Shown: positions 1-10,597, numbered from the stretch's first letter. The stretch: 64,000 nt of DNA from Burkholderiales bacterium (GCA_026399895.1 JAPLQC010000018.1:816-64815); one strand, 5' to 3'. The notes: generated by a model not told the origin, from the letters alone. A program made the numbers and translations.

Positions 1-190
1 CGAACTTACCTATATTTCTTTGTGAGCACTTGATTACTTTAGCTTTCGAAGGAGCCGAAGCTCTTTCGCTGCACGCCATCAAGCGCCCACACTTATCGGC
101 TGTTAATTGTTAATGAACCTGTGTTGATCACGCCAGACCTAGGTCTTGCGCTTCGTTCGCAGATCGTCGTGTCTGCAAACAGCAAAGAAG
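1..190 (-). promoter_or_regulatory. Leader region of an rRNA operon transcribed leftward (16S presumably begins left of position 1)
   Basis: Minus strand reads ...TTCATTAACAATTAACAGCCGATAAGTGTGGGCGCTTGATG...AAGTAATCAAGTGCTCACAAAG..., which resembles betaproteobacterial pre-16S leaders from memory. It lies downstream of two tandem promoters. No ORF in 1-427. Confidence 0.75.
108..117 (-). promoter_or_regulatory. boxA-like antitermination site of rrn leader
   Basis: Minus strand TTCATTAACA followed by ATTAACAGCCGATAAGTGTGGGCG. Confidence 0.55.
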
Positions 191-194
191 CGAG

Positions 195-223
195 ATTATG
201 AATTGCCTGAGCAACTTCGTCAA
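195..223 (-). promoter_or_regulatory. rrn promoter, proximal copy
   Basis: Minus strand TTGACG (223-218), 17-nt spacer, CATAAT (200-195), then CTCGCTTCTTTGCTG. Confidence 0.7.
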
Positions 224-295
224 CTGCTACTTTGTTTGTCTTTCGCTGAGCAGCTCATCTGCTAAGAAATGGCCTGCGATCAGCAAAGAAGCGGG

Positions 296-324
296 ATTAT
301 GAACGATTCCTGAACTTGCGTCAA
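296..324 (-). promoter_or_regulatory. rrn promoter, distal copy
   Basis: Minus strand TTGACG (324-319), 17-nt spacer, CATAAT (301-296), then CCCGCTTCTTTGCTG; near-duplicate of the proximal promoter offset by 101 bp. Confidence 0.7.
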
Positions 325-448
325 CTACCCCATTAGATGCGCCTCAAATGGCAGGACGCGACGGGCCCGCCAAGCCCACAACTGCAGCGACGCGAGCTGG
401 TCTGGCGAGTAAGCTTTTTGATAACGATTGCAACCCCTGAAAGTCGCC

Positions 449-1225
449 TTATCGGTCGCTGAAGTTCGGCTGACGCTTCTCCAAGAAGGCTTTCATGCCT
501 TCCTTTTGATCGTCGGTGCCGAAGGTGCTGTGAAACATACGGCGCTCAAACAACACTCCTTCAGTCAGGGAAGACTCATAAGCTCTGTTGACCGACTCTT
601 TGATCATCATGATCGTTGGAAGTGACATGGCCGCAATCACAGTCGCCGCTTCTAGCGCCTCATCCACCAACTTGTCGGCACTCACCACGCGCGACACCAA
701 GCCGGCGCGCTCTGCCTCGGCGGCGTCCATCATGCGGGCGGTCAGGCACATATCCATGGCTTTGGACTTAGATACCGCGCGCGGCAGACGCTGCGTTCCA
801 CCCGCGCCAGGCATGATGCCCAGCTTGATCTCGGGCTGGCCGAATTTTGCGGTGTCGGAAGCGATGATGAAGTCGCACATCATCGCCAACTCACAGCCTC
901 CGCCCAGAGCAAAACCAGAAACGGCTGCAATCACGGGCTTTCGGATTTGGCGAATCTGCTCCCAGTTACGCGTGATGTAGTCGCCTTTGAACGCATCCAT
1001 ATAACTATAGGTGGCCATGGCACCGATATCGGCGCCTGCAGCAAACGCTTTTTCGCTGCCGGTCAGCACCATGCAGCCGATCTCGTCATTTGCATCGAAA
1101 GCTAGTAGTGCATGCCCGAGTTCATCCATCAATTGGTCGTTTAGCGCGTTTAGCGCCTTGGGACGGTTTAACCTCACCAGACCCACCTTGCCATGGGTCT
1201 CGACCAGAATGTTTTCGTATTGCAT
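449..1225 (-). CDS. Enoyl-CoA hydratase
   Basis: Crotonase fold motifs [35 protein letters not shown]; start set at MQYENILVE, not the longer ORF start. Confidence 0.9.
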   Translation of the reverse strand: MQYENILVETHGKVGLVRLNRPKALNALNDQLMDELGHALLAFDANDEIGCMVLTGSEKAFAAGADIGAMATYSYMDAFKGDYITRNWEQIRQIRKPVIAAVSGFALGGGCELAMMCDFIIASDTAKFGQPEIKLGIMPGAGGTQRLPRAVSKSKAMDMCLTARMMDAAEAERAGLVSRVVSADKLVDEALEAATVIAAMSLPTIMMIKESVNRAYESSLTEGVLFERRMFHSTFGTDDQKEGMKAFLEKRQPNFSDR

Positions 1226-1493
1226 ACCAAGCTCCTTCAGTGGTTTCGGATTCTTACTAGAAATTGTATCTCGCCTGATTATCGCGCCAAGCAGCTCTAG
1301 TTTCGATGGATCCTTGTTCTCGATCGAAGGTCTACTCAAAGCCTCCAGCAAAATATCACCGGTAGTGCTCTTAGCGCCTTGCCGTGCAACCAGCACTTTC
1401 TCCGGCGCACTGCAGGCAGTTTCTGTTGGAACGGTTCATTGCCTGCAAGGCCTTTGCCTCTCAGGCTTCCTTATTCCTTACTACCTAAAAACT

Positions 1494-1910
1494 ATGTGTG
1501 AACAATTAGCGCAAATCAGCGAAGCAGAGCAGTCACTACATGAGATGGTCGATCGGCTACAGCAATGTGCCGACATCAATGTTCCCGATGCTTACCATGC
1601 CGTGATGCGAACCACCGAGCATCTTTTCTGGCTGGAGCAAGAACTGATGGAGACCTACGACTTCCCGTCGCGACAGATTCACCTCGAGCAGCACGCGCGG
1701 GTGCTGCGTGGTTTGCATTGCGCCCATAGCGCGGTGTTGAGAGGCTCTGCAGAGCACGGGCGACATGCCGGCGGCAAGCTACTATTAGATTGGCTTGCTG
1801 TGCACCGAGACACCATGGATGCGGTTTTGACGATCTGGGTCAGTTATTGTGAGAGCGGACTCGTCGACAACAAAAGTCGACCGCAAATGCCTACCGTTAA
1901 CGCGCACTGA
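1494..1910 (+). CDS. Hemerythrin-like domain protein (divergent)
   Basis: ELMETYDFP..IHLEQH (HxxxH) and WLAVHRDTMD (HxxxxD) resemble bacteriohemerythrins; start at MCEQLAQISE. Confidence 0.55.
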   Translation: MCEQLAQISEAEQSLHEMVDRLQQCADINVPDAYHAVMRTTEHLFWLEQELMETYDFPSRQIHLEQHARVLRGLHCAHSAVLRGSAEHGRHAGGKLLLDWLAVHRDTMDAVLTIWVSYCESGLVDNKSRPQMPTVNAH

Positions 1911-3228
1911 CTGCCAGGGGTGCCGGCAGCAGCACCCACATCTGGGTGACCTGCTTCATCTTGCCTGCTAACTCGCCAGCGTCTTTACCAAAGCCCCAAA
2001 AGAAGTCGGCGCGCACCGGATTACGAATCGCACCGCCGGTATCTTGTGCCAGCATCAGTCGACGAAGAGGCACAGCGCTATTGGGTAGTGTGGTGGATAA
2101 GAAAACCGGCGCCCCCAGCGGGGTGAACTGCGGGTCGATCGCGATTGAGCGCTGCGCGGTCAGCGGCACGCCGAGCGCACCTTTCGGCCCGATGCTTGGA
2201 TCGCTGATCGCCTCTTCTTTAAAGAAAACATAGCTGGGATTAGCATCCAGCAGCTCCTTGAGACGGCGTGGATTACTCGCAGCCCACGCCTGTATCCCCT
2301 GCATCGAGGCTTGCTCAAGCGTGAGCTCGCCACGGTCGACAAGGTAACGACCAATCGAGCGATAGGGGTGTCCATTTTGGTCGGCATAGGCTAGGCGCAC
2401 AGTCTCGTTGGTATCGGCGAGAAATACACGACCAGATCCTTGCACTTGCAAGAAAAACGCCTCAATCGGACTATCCACCCACAACAACTCTTCACCAGTG
2501 AGCAAACTCTGCTTGTCTAATTCCGAACGGGTGAAATAAGGCACGACCTTGTTGCCCACCACGCGACCACGCAGCCGAAAGTTTTTCAGCTCCGGATACA
2601 GTCCGACCAAGTCGACGGTCAGCAAATCGGCGGGCGGTTTATGCAATGCGGTTTGGAACACACCGCCGCGCTTGCGCGCGCCGCGCAGCAGCGGCTCGTA
2701 GTAGCCAGTAATCAGGCCTTGCGTGCTGCCGTCCGGGTTACGTAATTGGTGGGGTACAAATTGAGACTCGAAAAATCGGCGTACCGCCAAGGTGTCGGCA
2801 GCATCGACCGACGCCGCAGCGGCACAGGCTTGTTTCCATTCGGGCTTGGTAGCCAGCGCTCGACATGAGGCCAACAGCGGTGGCCATGCCTGGCGCTGGT
2901 CGTCCTCGGTCCAGCCGGGGATGTCGGCAAAACTCACTCGCAGAAGAAAGTCGGCTGGACGTGTCGCGCCTGCTGCAGCGGGTGGTACCGAGGGTGGTAC
3001 CGAGGGCGGTGCCGCTGGGGGCGCAGATGTTGGCGCCGCTGACTCCGGCGGCACGGGGACGGTGGCGGGCACGGAAGCCGCTGGCGCGGATGGCGTCTGA
3101 ATTAGCGGCGGCACCGTCTTGGTGGCGCAAGCGGCTAGAACACCGGCAAGTAGCAGCAAGAACAGGCGGGCAATTCTTAGCAACGGGCCGAGCGTGGCCC
3201 TTCGCTCAGCGTAATGTAGTGGCTTCAA
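1897..3228 (-). CDS. mltA: Membrane-bound lytic murein transglycosylase A, lipoprotein
   Basis: Lipobox LAGVLAACA; MltA/3D motifs GYYEPLL, VQGSGRV, LAQDTGGAIRNPVRADFFWGFG. Confidence 0.93.
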   Translation of the reverse strand: MKPLHYAERRATLGPLLRIARLFLLLLAGVLAACATKTVPPLIQTPSAPAASVPATVPVPPESAAPTSAPPAAPPSVPPSVPPAAAGATRPADFLLRVSFADIPGWTEDDQRQAWPPLLASCRALATKPEWKQACAAAASVDAADTLAVRRFFESQFVPHQLRNPDGSTQGLITGYYEPLLRGARKRGGVFQTALHKPPADLLTVDLVGLYPELKNFRLRGRVVGNKVVPYFTRSELDKQSLLTGEELLWVDSPIEAFFLQVQGSGRVFLADTNETVRLAYADQNGHPYRSIGRYLVDRGELTLEQASMQGIQAWAASNPRRLKELLDANPSYVFFKEEAISDPSIGPKGALGVPLTAQRSIAIDPQFTPLGAPVFLSTTLPNSAVPLRRLMLAQDTGGAIRNPVRADFFWGFGKDAGELAGKMKQVTQMWVLLPAPLAVSAR

Positions 3229-3300
3229 TTTAATGGTTCACCGACTGGATGGAGATACCGCTGGTATCCGGCCAAAGCGCAGCCGGACGCCAGCACTGAA

Positions 3301-3684
3301 CTAGTGCAGGGTACGGGGTAACGAGAGTCCGAACTCGGGAATCGGCACCTCGAAGCGGTGGCCATCTTCGGCAACACAAAAGTACTCGCCACGCATCGTC
3401 CCTTGAGGTGTCGCCAACGAGGTGCCGCTGGTGTATTCAAACTGCTCGCCCGGTTGAAGCAGTGGCTGATGACCCACCACGCCCAAACCGCTCACTTCCT
3501 GCAACTTACCGCCAGCATCGGCGATGACCCAATGGCGGGCGATAAGTTGGGCCGGGACTGATCCCGTGTTTTTGATCGTCACTGCATAGGCGAAAACATA
3601 ATGCGAACGATCGGGCTCAGATTGCTCCTCCAGATACTGGGTTCTTACGCTAATGCTCATTTCATACACAGCCATAGCAGCCAA
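3301..3684 (-). CDS. apaG: ApaG protein
   Basis: ARHWVI.DA.G...EVSGLGVVGHQPLLQPGEQFEYTSGT, GTMRGEYF; true start may be MSISVRTQYL. Confidence 0.92.
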   Translation of the reverse strand: MAAMAVYEMSISVRTQYLEEQSEPDRSHYVFAYAVTIKNTGSVPAQLIARHWVIADAGGKLQEVSGLGVVGHQPLLQPGEQFEYTSGTSLATPQGTMRGEYFCVAEDGHRFEVPIPEFGLSLPRTLH

Positions 3685-3796
3685 TCATGGTGTCGGGTCA
3701 GGAAAACAGCGATTGCACACGAATTCAGGAATGCTTGCAAGCAGAGCTGGTGGCGCCGGCGAGTAAAATGCGTCTCAAAAATCGAGGATCAAGCCC

Positions 3797-4462
3797 ATGA
3801 GCAACTACCTTATCGCCCCCAGCATCTTGTCGGCCGACTTCGCTCGATTGGGCGATGAAGTCAAAAATGTCGTTGCCGCGGGTGCCGACATCATCCATTT
3901 CGATGTGATGGACAATCACTACGTACCCAATTTAACCATTGGGCCACTGGTGTGCGAAGCGATCCGGCCGCATGTGCAGGTACCGATTGATGTGCATTTG
4001 ATGGTGAAACCGGTCGATCGCATCATCCCCGACTTTGCTAAAGCAGGCGCGAATATCATCAGCTTCCATCCCGAGGCCAGCGAACATATCGACCGAACCT
4101 TGCAATTAATCCATGATCAAGGCTGCAAGGCCGGGCTGGTGTTTAACCCGGCGACGCCGCTGCACTACCTTGACCATGTACTTGATAAGGTGGATCTGAT
4201 CCTCATCATGTCGGTAAACCCGGGATTTGGTGGTCAGTCTCTCATTCCCCAAGCCTTAAAGAAAATCGCCGCTGTGCGGCAGCTGATCGATGCCAGCGGT
4301 CGCGAGATCATGCTGGAAGTCGACGGCGGCATCAAAGTGGACAATATTGCTGAGGTGGCAAGAGCCGGCGCAGACACCTTCGTCGCGGGATCCGCCATAT
4401 TTGGTAAACCGGATTACAAGGCCACCATCGACGCTATGCGAAAACAGCTTGCCTCGGCGTGA
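3797..4462 (+). CDS. rpe: Ribulose-phosphate 3-epimerase
   Basis: [48 protein letters not shown]. Confidence 0.97.
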   Translation: MSNYLIAPSILSADFARLGDEVKNVVAAGADIIHFDVMDNHYVPNLTIGPLVCEAIRPHVQVPIDVHLMVKPVDRIIPDFAKAGANIISFHPEASEHIDRTLQLIHDQGCKAGLVFNPATPLHYLDHVLDKVDLILIMSVNPGFGGQSLIPQALKKIAAVRQLIDASGREIMLEVDGGIKVDNIAEVARAGADTFVAGSAIFGKPDYKATIDAMRKQLASA

Positions 4463-4576
4463 TCGTCCGCAACCCTAAGTTTCGTCTCAGACAATACCGG
4501 CTGTTTTTGGCGCGCACGATGGTATATTTGCCGCCTGATTCATGTATGCCTCGGATTCGAGGCCTTCTTATTCCCG

Positions 4577-4660
4577 ATGTTTCTCGTCAATAAACCAAAG
4601 CTGATCCCGCAAGGTGCATTTGAGGCCTGGCTGTGGCGACGCTGGCACTCGCCGATCTGA
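4577..4660 (+). CDS. trpL: Candidate trp leader peptide [27 protein letters not shown]
   Basis: 27-codon ORF 86 nt upstream of trpE with three Trp codons in six (W18, W20, W23); ends just before alternative RNA stems. Confidence 0.6.
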   Translation: MFLVNKPKLIPQGAFEAWLWRRWHSPI

Positions 4661-4734
4661 TCTGATCCTGTGTCGCCAGCCCCGTCGGGCTGGATGGTTT
4701 GTTGAATTGGGCGCTGCCACACTCATTGGGCAGC
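4634..4734 (+). promoter_or_regulatory. Candidate trp attenuator / alternative RNA pairing region
   Basis: Pairings: 4634-4642 with 4670-4678 (TGGCGACGC/GTGTCGCCA); overlapping CCAGCCC(4676-4682)-CGTC-GGGCTGG(4687-4693); GCTGCC(4713-4718)/GGCAGC(4729-4734) just before the trpE Shine-Dalgarno. Confidence 0.45.
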
Positions 4735-4745
4735 CGGAGAGAAAC

Positions 4746-6242
4746 ATGACTGAACTCGAATTTCAATCGTTAGCCGCGCAAGGCTACAACCGCATCCCGC
4801 TGATCGCCGAGGCATTCGCCGACCTCGAGACGCCGCTCACGCTTTATCTCAAACTCGCGCAACCGCATCAGCAAGGGCGAAATACCTTCTTGCTGGAATC
4901 CGTGGTTGGCGGTGAGCGATTTGGTCGCTACTCATTTATCGGCCTGCCGGCGAGTACCTTGCTGCGCTCGTCCGGCCAGCACACCGAAGTTGTACGGAAT
5001 GGCGAGGTGATTGAGACATCCGAGCAAAACCCGCTCGATTTCATCGCCGAGTTTCAGTCGCGTTACAAGGTCGCCCTCAGTCCCGGCATGCCGCGCTTTT
5101 GCGGTGGTCTGGCTGGCTACTTCGGGTACGACGCCGTGCGCCTGATCGAGCGCAAACTCGAAAACAGCGCGCCGCCGGACACCCTGCAGCTACCCGACAT
5201 TCAATTACTACTGACCGAAGAACTCGCGGTCATCGATAACCTGTCCGGCAAGCTGTACTTGATTGTCTACGCCGACCCCACCCGACCCGAAGCCTATAGC
5301 CGCGCCAGACAGCGCTTGAAAGATTTGCGGGCGATGTTGCAACGTCCGGTCGATGTGCCAGTGACCTCAGGCTCTGTGCGTACCGAGGCGATTCGCGACT
5401 TCAAGAAAGAAGATTTTTTGCAAGCGGTGCTGAAAGCCAAGGACTACATCATGGCAGGCGATCTGATGCAGGTACAAGTCGGTCAGCGCATCCGCAAACC
5501 CTATGTTGACTCGCCGTTGTCCTTGTATCGCGCGCTGCGCTCGCTGAATCCCTCACCGTATCTTTATTTCTACAACTTCGGCGATATGCAAATTGTTGGC
5601 AGCTCACCCGAAATTTTGGTGCGCAACGAAACCAACCGCGACGGCCAGCGCAAGGTCACTATTCGCCCATTGGCAGGCACCCGCCCGCGTGGCGCGACGC
5701 CTGAGCTCGATGCCAAGCTGGCCGACGAATTGCTGGCAGATCCTAAAGAGATCGCAGAACACGTGATGCTGATTGACCTTGCCCGCAATGACATCGGCCG
5801 TATTGCTGAAATCGGCAGTGTGAAAGTGACCGACAAGTTCGTCATCGAGAAATATTCCCACGTCCAGCATATTGTTTCGAATGTCGAGGGAACGCTGAAA
5901 ACCGGCATGAGCAACCTCGACGTATTGCGCGCCACCTTCCCAGCCGGGACCTTATCCGGCGCACCGAAAGTGCGTGCGATGGAATTGATTGACGAGCTAG
6001 AGCCTGTGAAACGCGGCATCTACGGCGGTGCCTGCGGCTACATGTCGTTTGGTGGCGAGATGGATCTCGCGATTGCCATCCGCACTGGTGTGATTAAAGA
6101 CGGCATGCTCTACGCACAAGCTGCGGCAGGTATCGTCGCCGATTCCGTCCCCGAAATGGAATGGTTAGAGACTGAAAACAAAGCGCGTGCCGTGTTACGT
6201 GCGGCGGAGCAGGTACAAGACGGCCTTGATGGGGAACTGTGA
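4746..6242 (+). CDS. trpE: Anthranilate synthase component I
   Basis: [19 protein letters not shown]...; [40 protein letters not shown]. Confidence 0.97.
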   Translation: MTELEFQSLAAQGYNRIPLIAEAFADLETPLTLYLKLAQPHQQGRNTFLLESVVGGERFGRYSFIGLPASTLLRSSGQHTEVVRNGEVIETSEQNPLDFIAEFQSRYKVALSPGMPRFCGGLAGYFGYDAVRLIERKLENSAPPDTLQLPDIQLLLTEELAVIDNLSGKLYLIVYADPTRPEAYSRARQRLKDLRAMLQRPVDVPVTSGSVRTEAIRDFKKEDFLQAVLKAKDYIMAGDLMQVQVGQRIRKPYVDSPLSLYRALRSLNPSPYLYFYNFGDMQIVGSSPEILVRNETNRDGQRKVTIRPLAGTRPRGATPELDAKLADELLADPKEIAEHVMLIDLARNDIGRIAEIGSVKVTDKFVIEKYSHVQHIVSNVEGTLKTGMSNLDVLRATFPAGTLSGAPKVRAMELIDELEPVKRGIYGGACGYMSFGGEMDLAIAIRTGVIKDGMLYAQAAAGIVADSVPEMEWLETENKARAVLRAAEQVQDGLDGEL

Positions 6243-6302
6243 TGACCGCTCACCATCTAGCGCGCTTTATTTTTACCATCGGACTGGACGGGGAGATCTG
6301 AC

Positions 6303-6866
6303 ATGCTGCTAATGATCGATAACTACGACTCGTTCACCTACAACCTAGTGCAGTATTTCGGCGAGCTGGGTGAGGATGTCCGCACTTACCGCAATGATGA
6401 GATCACCATCGAAGCGATCGAGAAGCTGAATCCCTCACGCATCTGCATCTCACCAGGCCCATGTACGCCGCACGAAGCCGGCGTATCCGTGCCAGTACTT
6501 CAACACTTCGCTGGGAAGCTACCGATTCTGGGTGTTTGTCTGGGACATCAGAGCATCGGCGCAGCCTTTGGTGGCAAGATCATTCGTGCGCAACAGGTTA
6601 TGCATGGCAAGACCTCGCCGATCGAGCATACCGGCGTCGGTGTATTCAAAAACCTTCCTAGCCCATACACCGTTATCCGTTATCACTCACTTGCGATAGC
6701 GCGTGACTCACTACCGGATTGTCTTGAAGTCACTGCCTGGACAGCCGATGGTGAAATCATGGGCGTGCGCCACAAGACCTACCCGATCGAGGGGGTGCAG
6801 TTCCACCCGGAGTCCATCCTTTCCGATCATGGCCATGCACTTCTGCAGAACTTCCTCAAGAGCTGA
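6303..6866 (+). CDS. trpG: Anthranilate synthase component II (glutamine amidotransferase)
   Basis: [35 protein letters not shown]. Confidence 0.96.
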   Translation: MLLMIDNYDSFTYNLVQYFGELGEDVRTYRNDEITIEAIEKLNPSRICISPGPCTPHEAGVSVPVLQHFAGKLPILGVCLGHQSIGAAFGGKIIRAQQVMHGKTSPIEHTGVGVFKNLPSPYTVIRYHSLAIARDSLPDCLEVTAWTADGEIMGVRHKTYPIEGVQFHPESILSDHGHALLQNFLKS

Positions 6867-7912
6867 TGGAGAAATCGATGACACTCAGCCCACAACAAGC
6901 GCTGCTGCGCTGTATCGAGAACCGAGAAATCTTTCATGATGAGATGCTGGCGCTGTTTCGCCAGATCATGGGTGGCGAAATGTCACCCGTGATGATCGCG
7001 GCGCTGACCATGGGGCTGCGCGTCAAGAAAGAAACCGTCGGTGAGATCGCCGCCGCCGCACAAGGCATGCGTGAGTTCGCCGCCAAGGTGGAAGTGGCCA
7101 ATGCCGACAACCTAGTCGATATCGTTGGCACTGGTGGCGATGGCGCGCATACCTTCAATATCTCGACGGCATCGATGTTCGTCGCCGCTGCTGCGGGTGC
7201 GCGCGTCGCGAAACACGGCGGGCGCAGCGTTTCATCTGCATCGGGTAGCGCAGATGCGCTGGAAGCCCTTGGGGTCAACATTAATCTCAAACCCGCACAG
7301 GTTGCGCAAACTATCGCGGAAATCGGTATCGGCTTCATGTTCGCGCCGAACCATCATGCCGCCATGAAGCACGCAGCACCGGTTCGCAAAGAACTGGGGG
7401 TGCGCACGATTTTTAATATTCTGGGCCCGCTGACCAATCCTGCTGGCGCACCTAACATCATGATGGGCGTGTTTCATCCAGACTTGGTCGGCATTCAAGC
7501 GCGAGTACTGCAACAACTTGGCGCCAAACATGCCGTTGTGGTGTGGGCGCGTGACAACATGGATGAGGTCTCGTTGGGCGCAGCGACGATGGTGGGTGAG
7601 TTGGTCGATGGTGAAATTCGTGAATACGAGATTCACCCGGAAGATTTTGGTTTGCAGATGAGCTCGAGCCGCAACTTAAAGGTCGCAAACGCTGCCGAAT
7701 CCATTGCCAAGATTCGTGAAGCGCTCGACAACCAACCGGGGCCAGCGCGTGACATCGTGCTATTAAACACAGGCACCGCGCTGTACGCTGCGGGTGTCGC
7801 GAGCAGTATTGTCGATGGCGTTGATCGTGCACGAGAGGCCGTTGCTTCCGGCGCGGCACGTACAAAGCTTGAGCAGTTTGCCAAGCTGACGCAATCACTT
7901 GCATCCGCCTAA
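6866..7912 (+). CDS. trpD: Anthranilate phosphoribosyltransferase
   Basis: [46 protein letters not shown]; start may be 6878 (MTLSPQQ). Confidence 0.96.
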   Translation: MEKSMTLSPQQALLRCIENREIFHDEMLALFRQIMGGEMSPVMIAALTMGLRVKKETVGEIAAAAQGMREFAAKVEVANADNLVDIVGTGGDGAHTFNISTASMFVAAAAGARVAKHGGRSVSSASGSADALEALGVNINLKPAQVAQTIAEIGIGFMFAPNHHAAMKHAAPVRKELGVRTIFNILGPLTNPAGAPNIMMGVFHPDLVGIQARVLQQLGAKHAVVVWARDNMDEVSLGAATMVGELVDGEIREYEIHPEDFGLQMSSSRNLKVANAAESIAKIREALDNQPGPARDIVLLNTGTALYAAGVASSIVDGVDRAREAVASGAARTKLEQFAKLTQSLASA

Positions 7913-7923
7913 GGAGCTGATCT

Positions 7924-8724
7924 GTGGCTGATATTCTGAATAAAATTCTCGACGTCAAAGCTGATGAAATTAGCGCTGCGAAAAAACACCAAGACCTCGC
8001 CAGCTTACGCCGCGATGTAGAAAGCAATACCGAAGCACATGGTCAGATCCGCGGCTTCGAGACCAGTCTGCGTGGCAAGATCGCCGCCGGCAAGGCCGGT
8101 GTGATTGCGGAGGTAAAGAAAGCATCGCCCTCGAAAGGCGTGTTACGCGAAGACTTTCATCCCGCCGAAATCGCGACGAGTTACGCCAAGCATGGCGCTG
8201 CTTGTTTATCGGTCTTAACCGATGAGCGATTTTTTCAAGGCGCTCCCGACTATTTGAAGCAAGCGCGTGCCGCATGCGCTATTCCGGCACTGCGCAAGGA
8301 CTTCATGATCGACCCATATCAGGTCTATCAGGCACGCGCCTGGGGTGCGGATTGCATCCTACTAATCGTCGCTGCGCTCGATCATGGCCTAATGCGCGAA
8401 CTGGAAGCCTGTGCGCATGAAATCGGGATGGATGTGCTGGTGGAAGTCCATGATGCGGATGAGCTTGACGCGGCATTAAAGCTGAAGACCGCACTACTCG
8501 GCATTAACAACCGTAACTTGCGTACGTTTGAAACCACCTTGGATACGACGATCAATCTGCTGCCGCGTATCCCTGAAGATAAGCTCGTGATCACTGAATC
8601 CGCGATCCGCACCCGCGATGATGTCCAGCGTATGCGTGATCACGCCGTACATGCGTTTCTGGTGGGTGAGGCATTCATGCGCGCGCAAGATCCGGGCGCA
8701 GAACTGGCTCAGCTATTCGCATGA
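7924..8724 (+). CDS. trpC: Indole-3-glycerol phosphate synthase
   Basis: [57 protein letters not shown]. Confidence 0.96.
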   Translation: MADILNKILDVKADEISAAKKHQDLASLRRDVESNTEAHGQIRGFETSLRGKIAAGKAGVIAEVKKASPSKGVLREDFHPAEIATSYAKHGAACLSVLTDERFFQGAPDYLKQARAACAIPALRKDFMIDPYQVYQARAWGADCILLIVAALDHGLMRELEACAHEIGMDVLVEVHDADELDAALKLKTALLGINNRNLRTFETTLDTTINLLPRIPEDKLVITESAIRTRDDVQRMRDHAVHAFLVGEAFMRAQDPGAELAQLFA

Positions 8725-8779
8725 GGTAGTGACGTATGGTGAAGCGCTATCAATAACGCGTCGACATTTTTGGAGCTTG

Positions 8780-10597
8780 TTATTCGCGTGCCATGCGTAT
8801 CGGATTAAACCGCTCCACCCAATCCCCTCCAAGCGGCAGCGGCTCGTCACAAATCATCGCTGCTAAAAATTCTGCGCATAGAGGCGCTGTAGTCATTCCA
8901 CGTGCGCCATGACCCAGCGTCGCATACAAACCTGGCGCTAACTTTCCAACCAATGGCAGACGATCCTGCGTGGTCGCACGCCAGGCAACTCGACCACTAC
9001 TTAACTGCGATGCATCGCTGACAAAGTCTGGCAATAGTCGCTGTAAGCGCTCGAAATTTTCAATATCGTCAGCACGGCGAGCAGAAGTATCTTCGTCATC
9101 GTGCTGCAGTGTCGCGCCAACCGTATGCATGCCATCAACCGCAGGCGATACATAACCTTCGCGGCAAACAACCATAGCAAGTGGGTGATCGTCACGCGCC
9201 GGCAACTGCGAGAGTTGTCCTCTCGCGCGGCCCATCGTCAGTCTTGCTGGCGCGAGCCCGGTGTCAAACGCGGTAGCGACAATCAATAGAGACGTCTCGA
9301 TTACGGATACATCTGCCAGCGTCACATGCCAAGTCTGGTCATGACGTGCAATGTTGCTCACGGCATGGCCACTATGCAGCGTGATCAACGGATGATCCAG
9401 CATCGCCTGCACCAGCAAGGGTGGTGCTACCCAACCAGCCTCATTCAGAAAAAAACCATCGGCTGCGGTGGGCCAGCCACACAATTGCGCAGCTGATGCG
9501 ACATCCACTGGCTTCAGCCAGTCTTCGCTCGCGATTGTCGCTAGCTGCGCCATTTTGTCGTGCTTTCGCGTATCACGCGCTATGCGCATCACGCCACACC
9601 AGGCGTGCGGCACGCCATCAGGATGACTTTCGATCCAACGACGCAACCAACTGGCACCTGCTGCTGTGATCTCGGTCACGGGATTACCAATCGCACCTAA
9701 CTCGGGGCGAACGATCGCGACCGGATTACCCGAGCCGCCGGCAGCGGGTGTCGCCTGCTCAAGCACTTTGACGGCAATACCGCGCCGCGCCAGTTGACGC
9801 GCTACGCTCGCACCTGCAATACCAGCACCAATAACAATCGCCTCATGCGGTGGATTTACGAATTCCGCTTTATCCGGCCAGCGCGCAGCCAGCGCGTCGC
9901 GCTTACCGCCGAAACCTGGTCGCTTCTCGACGACGAAACCCGCATCGACCAGCGCGCGCCTGACCGCGCCAGCAACACACCAACTGGCTACTTGCGCCGA
10001 CGGCGCTGCCAATGCCGGCAATTGCGTCAGCAACGCTGCCGACCACATCTGCGGATTGCGGTCTGGTGCAAACCCATCCAGAAAAAAAACATCGAAAGGT
10101 CCACGTAGCGCCGGTAGTGCATCGTTGATATCTGCAAAAATCAGCGTGAGCGTCACCTGATCATCCAGTTCAATCGCATGAAACCCGGCCAGCATCGGTG
10201 GCCACTGCTTGAGTAGTTGCTCTGCCAGTGCTTGTAGACCAACGCGCCGATGTGGGTCTGCATTGCTCAGCGCATGGTCGAGGGCAGTTCGTAAGTCGTC
10301 ACGCGTGAAGGGATGCTTCTCGATCGCGACATAATGCAAACGGGCGGTGCCCGCATTCACTCTCAGGCTGTCCCATGTCGCAAGAAAATTGACGCCCAAG
10401 CCGAATCCTGTCTCCAGCACGCGCACGCATCCTTGCGTATGCCAGCGTTGAGCGACAGCGCTACCTTCAACAAACACGTAATCTGCCTGTCCCCATGCGC
10501 CGCTACGGCTAGCATAGGTGTCGTTAAACTCAGGCGCGTACAGATGGCCTTCTTCGTCGCAGCGCCATTGCGCTGGTTGAAGCTTGGTATTGAACAT
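8780..10597 (-). CDS. mnmC: Bifunctional tRNA 5-methylaminomethyl-2-thiouridine biosynthesis protein
   Basis: N-terminal methyltransferase (FGLGVNFLATW, FFLDGFAPDRNPQMW) fused to FAD oxidase (AIVIGAGIAGASVARQLARRG). Confidence 0.93.
   Translation of the reverse strand: MFNTKLQPAQWRCDEEGHLYAPEFNDTYASRSGAWGQADYVFVEGSAVAQRWHTQGCVRVLETGFGLGVNFLATWDSLRVNAGTARLHYVAIEKHPFTRDDLRTALDHALSNADPHRRVGLQALAEQLLKQWPPMLAGFHAIELDDQVTLTLIFADINDALPALRGPFDVFFLDGFAPDRNPQMWSAALLTQLPALAAPSAQVASWCVAGAVRRALVDAGFVVEKRPGFGGKRDALAARWPDKAEFVNPPHEAIVIGAGIAGASVARQLARRGIAVKVLEQATPAAGGSGNPVAIVRPELGAIGNPVTEITAAGASWLRRWIESHPDGVPHAWCGVMRIARDTRKHDKMAQLATIASEDWLKPVDVASAAQLCGWPTAADGFFLNEAGWVAPPLLVQAMLDHPLITLHSGHAVSNIARHDQTWHVTLADVSVIETSLLIVATAFDTGLAPARLTMGRARGQLSQLPARDDHPLAMVVCREGYVSPAVDGMHTVGATLQHDDEDTSARRADDIENFERLQRLLPDFVSDASQLSSGRVAWRATTQDRLPLVGKLAPGLYATLGHGARGMTTAPLCAEFLAAMICDEPLPLGGDWVERFNPIRMARE

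Noticed and set aside
180-303. 101-bp spaced 23-bp direct repeats as a mobile or CRISPR-like element
   Set aside because: The repeats are better explained as duplicated rrn promoters (TTGACG-N17-CATAAT each).
1011-1910. 299-aa ORF starting inside the enoyl-CoA hydratase gene
   Set aside because: Only the part from 1494 is protein-like (hemerythrin-like); the upstream extension is antisense to the hydratase.
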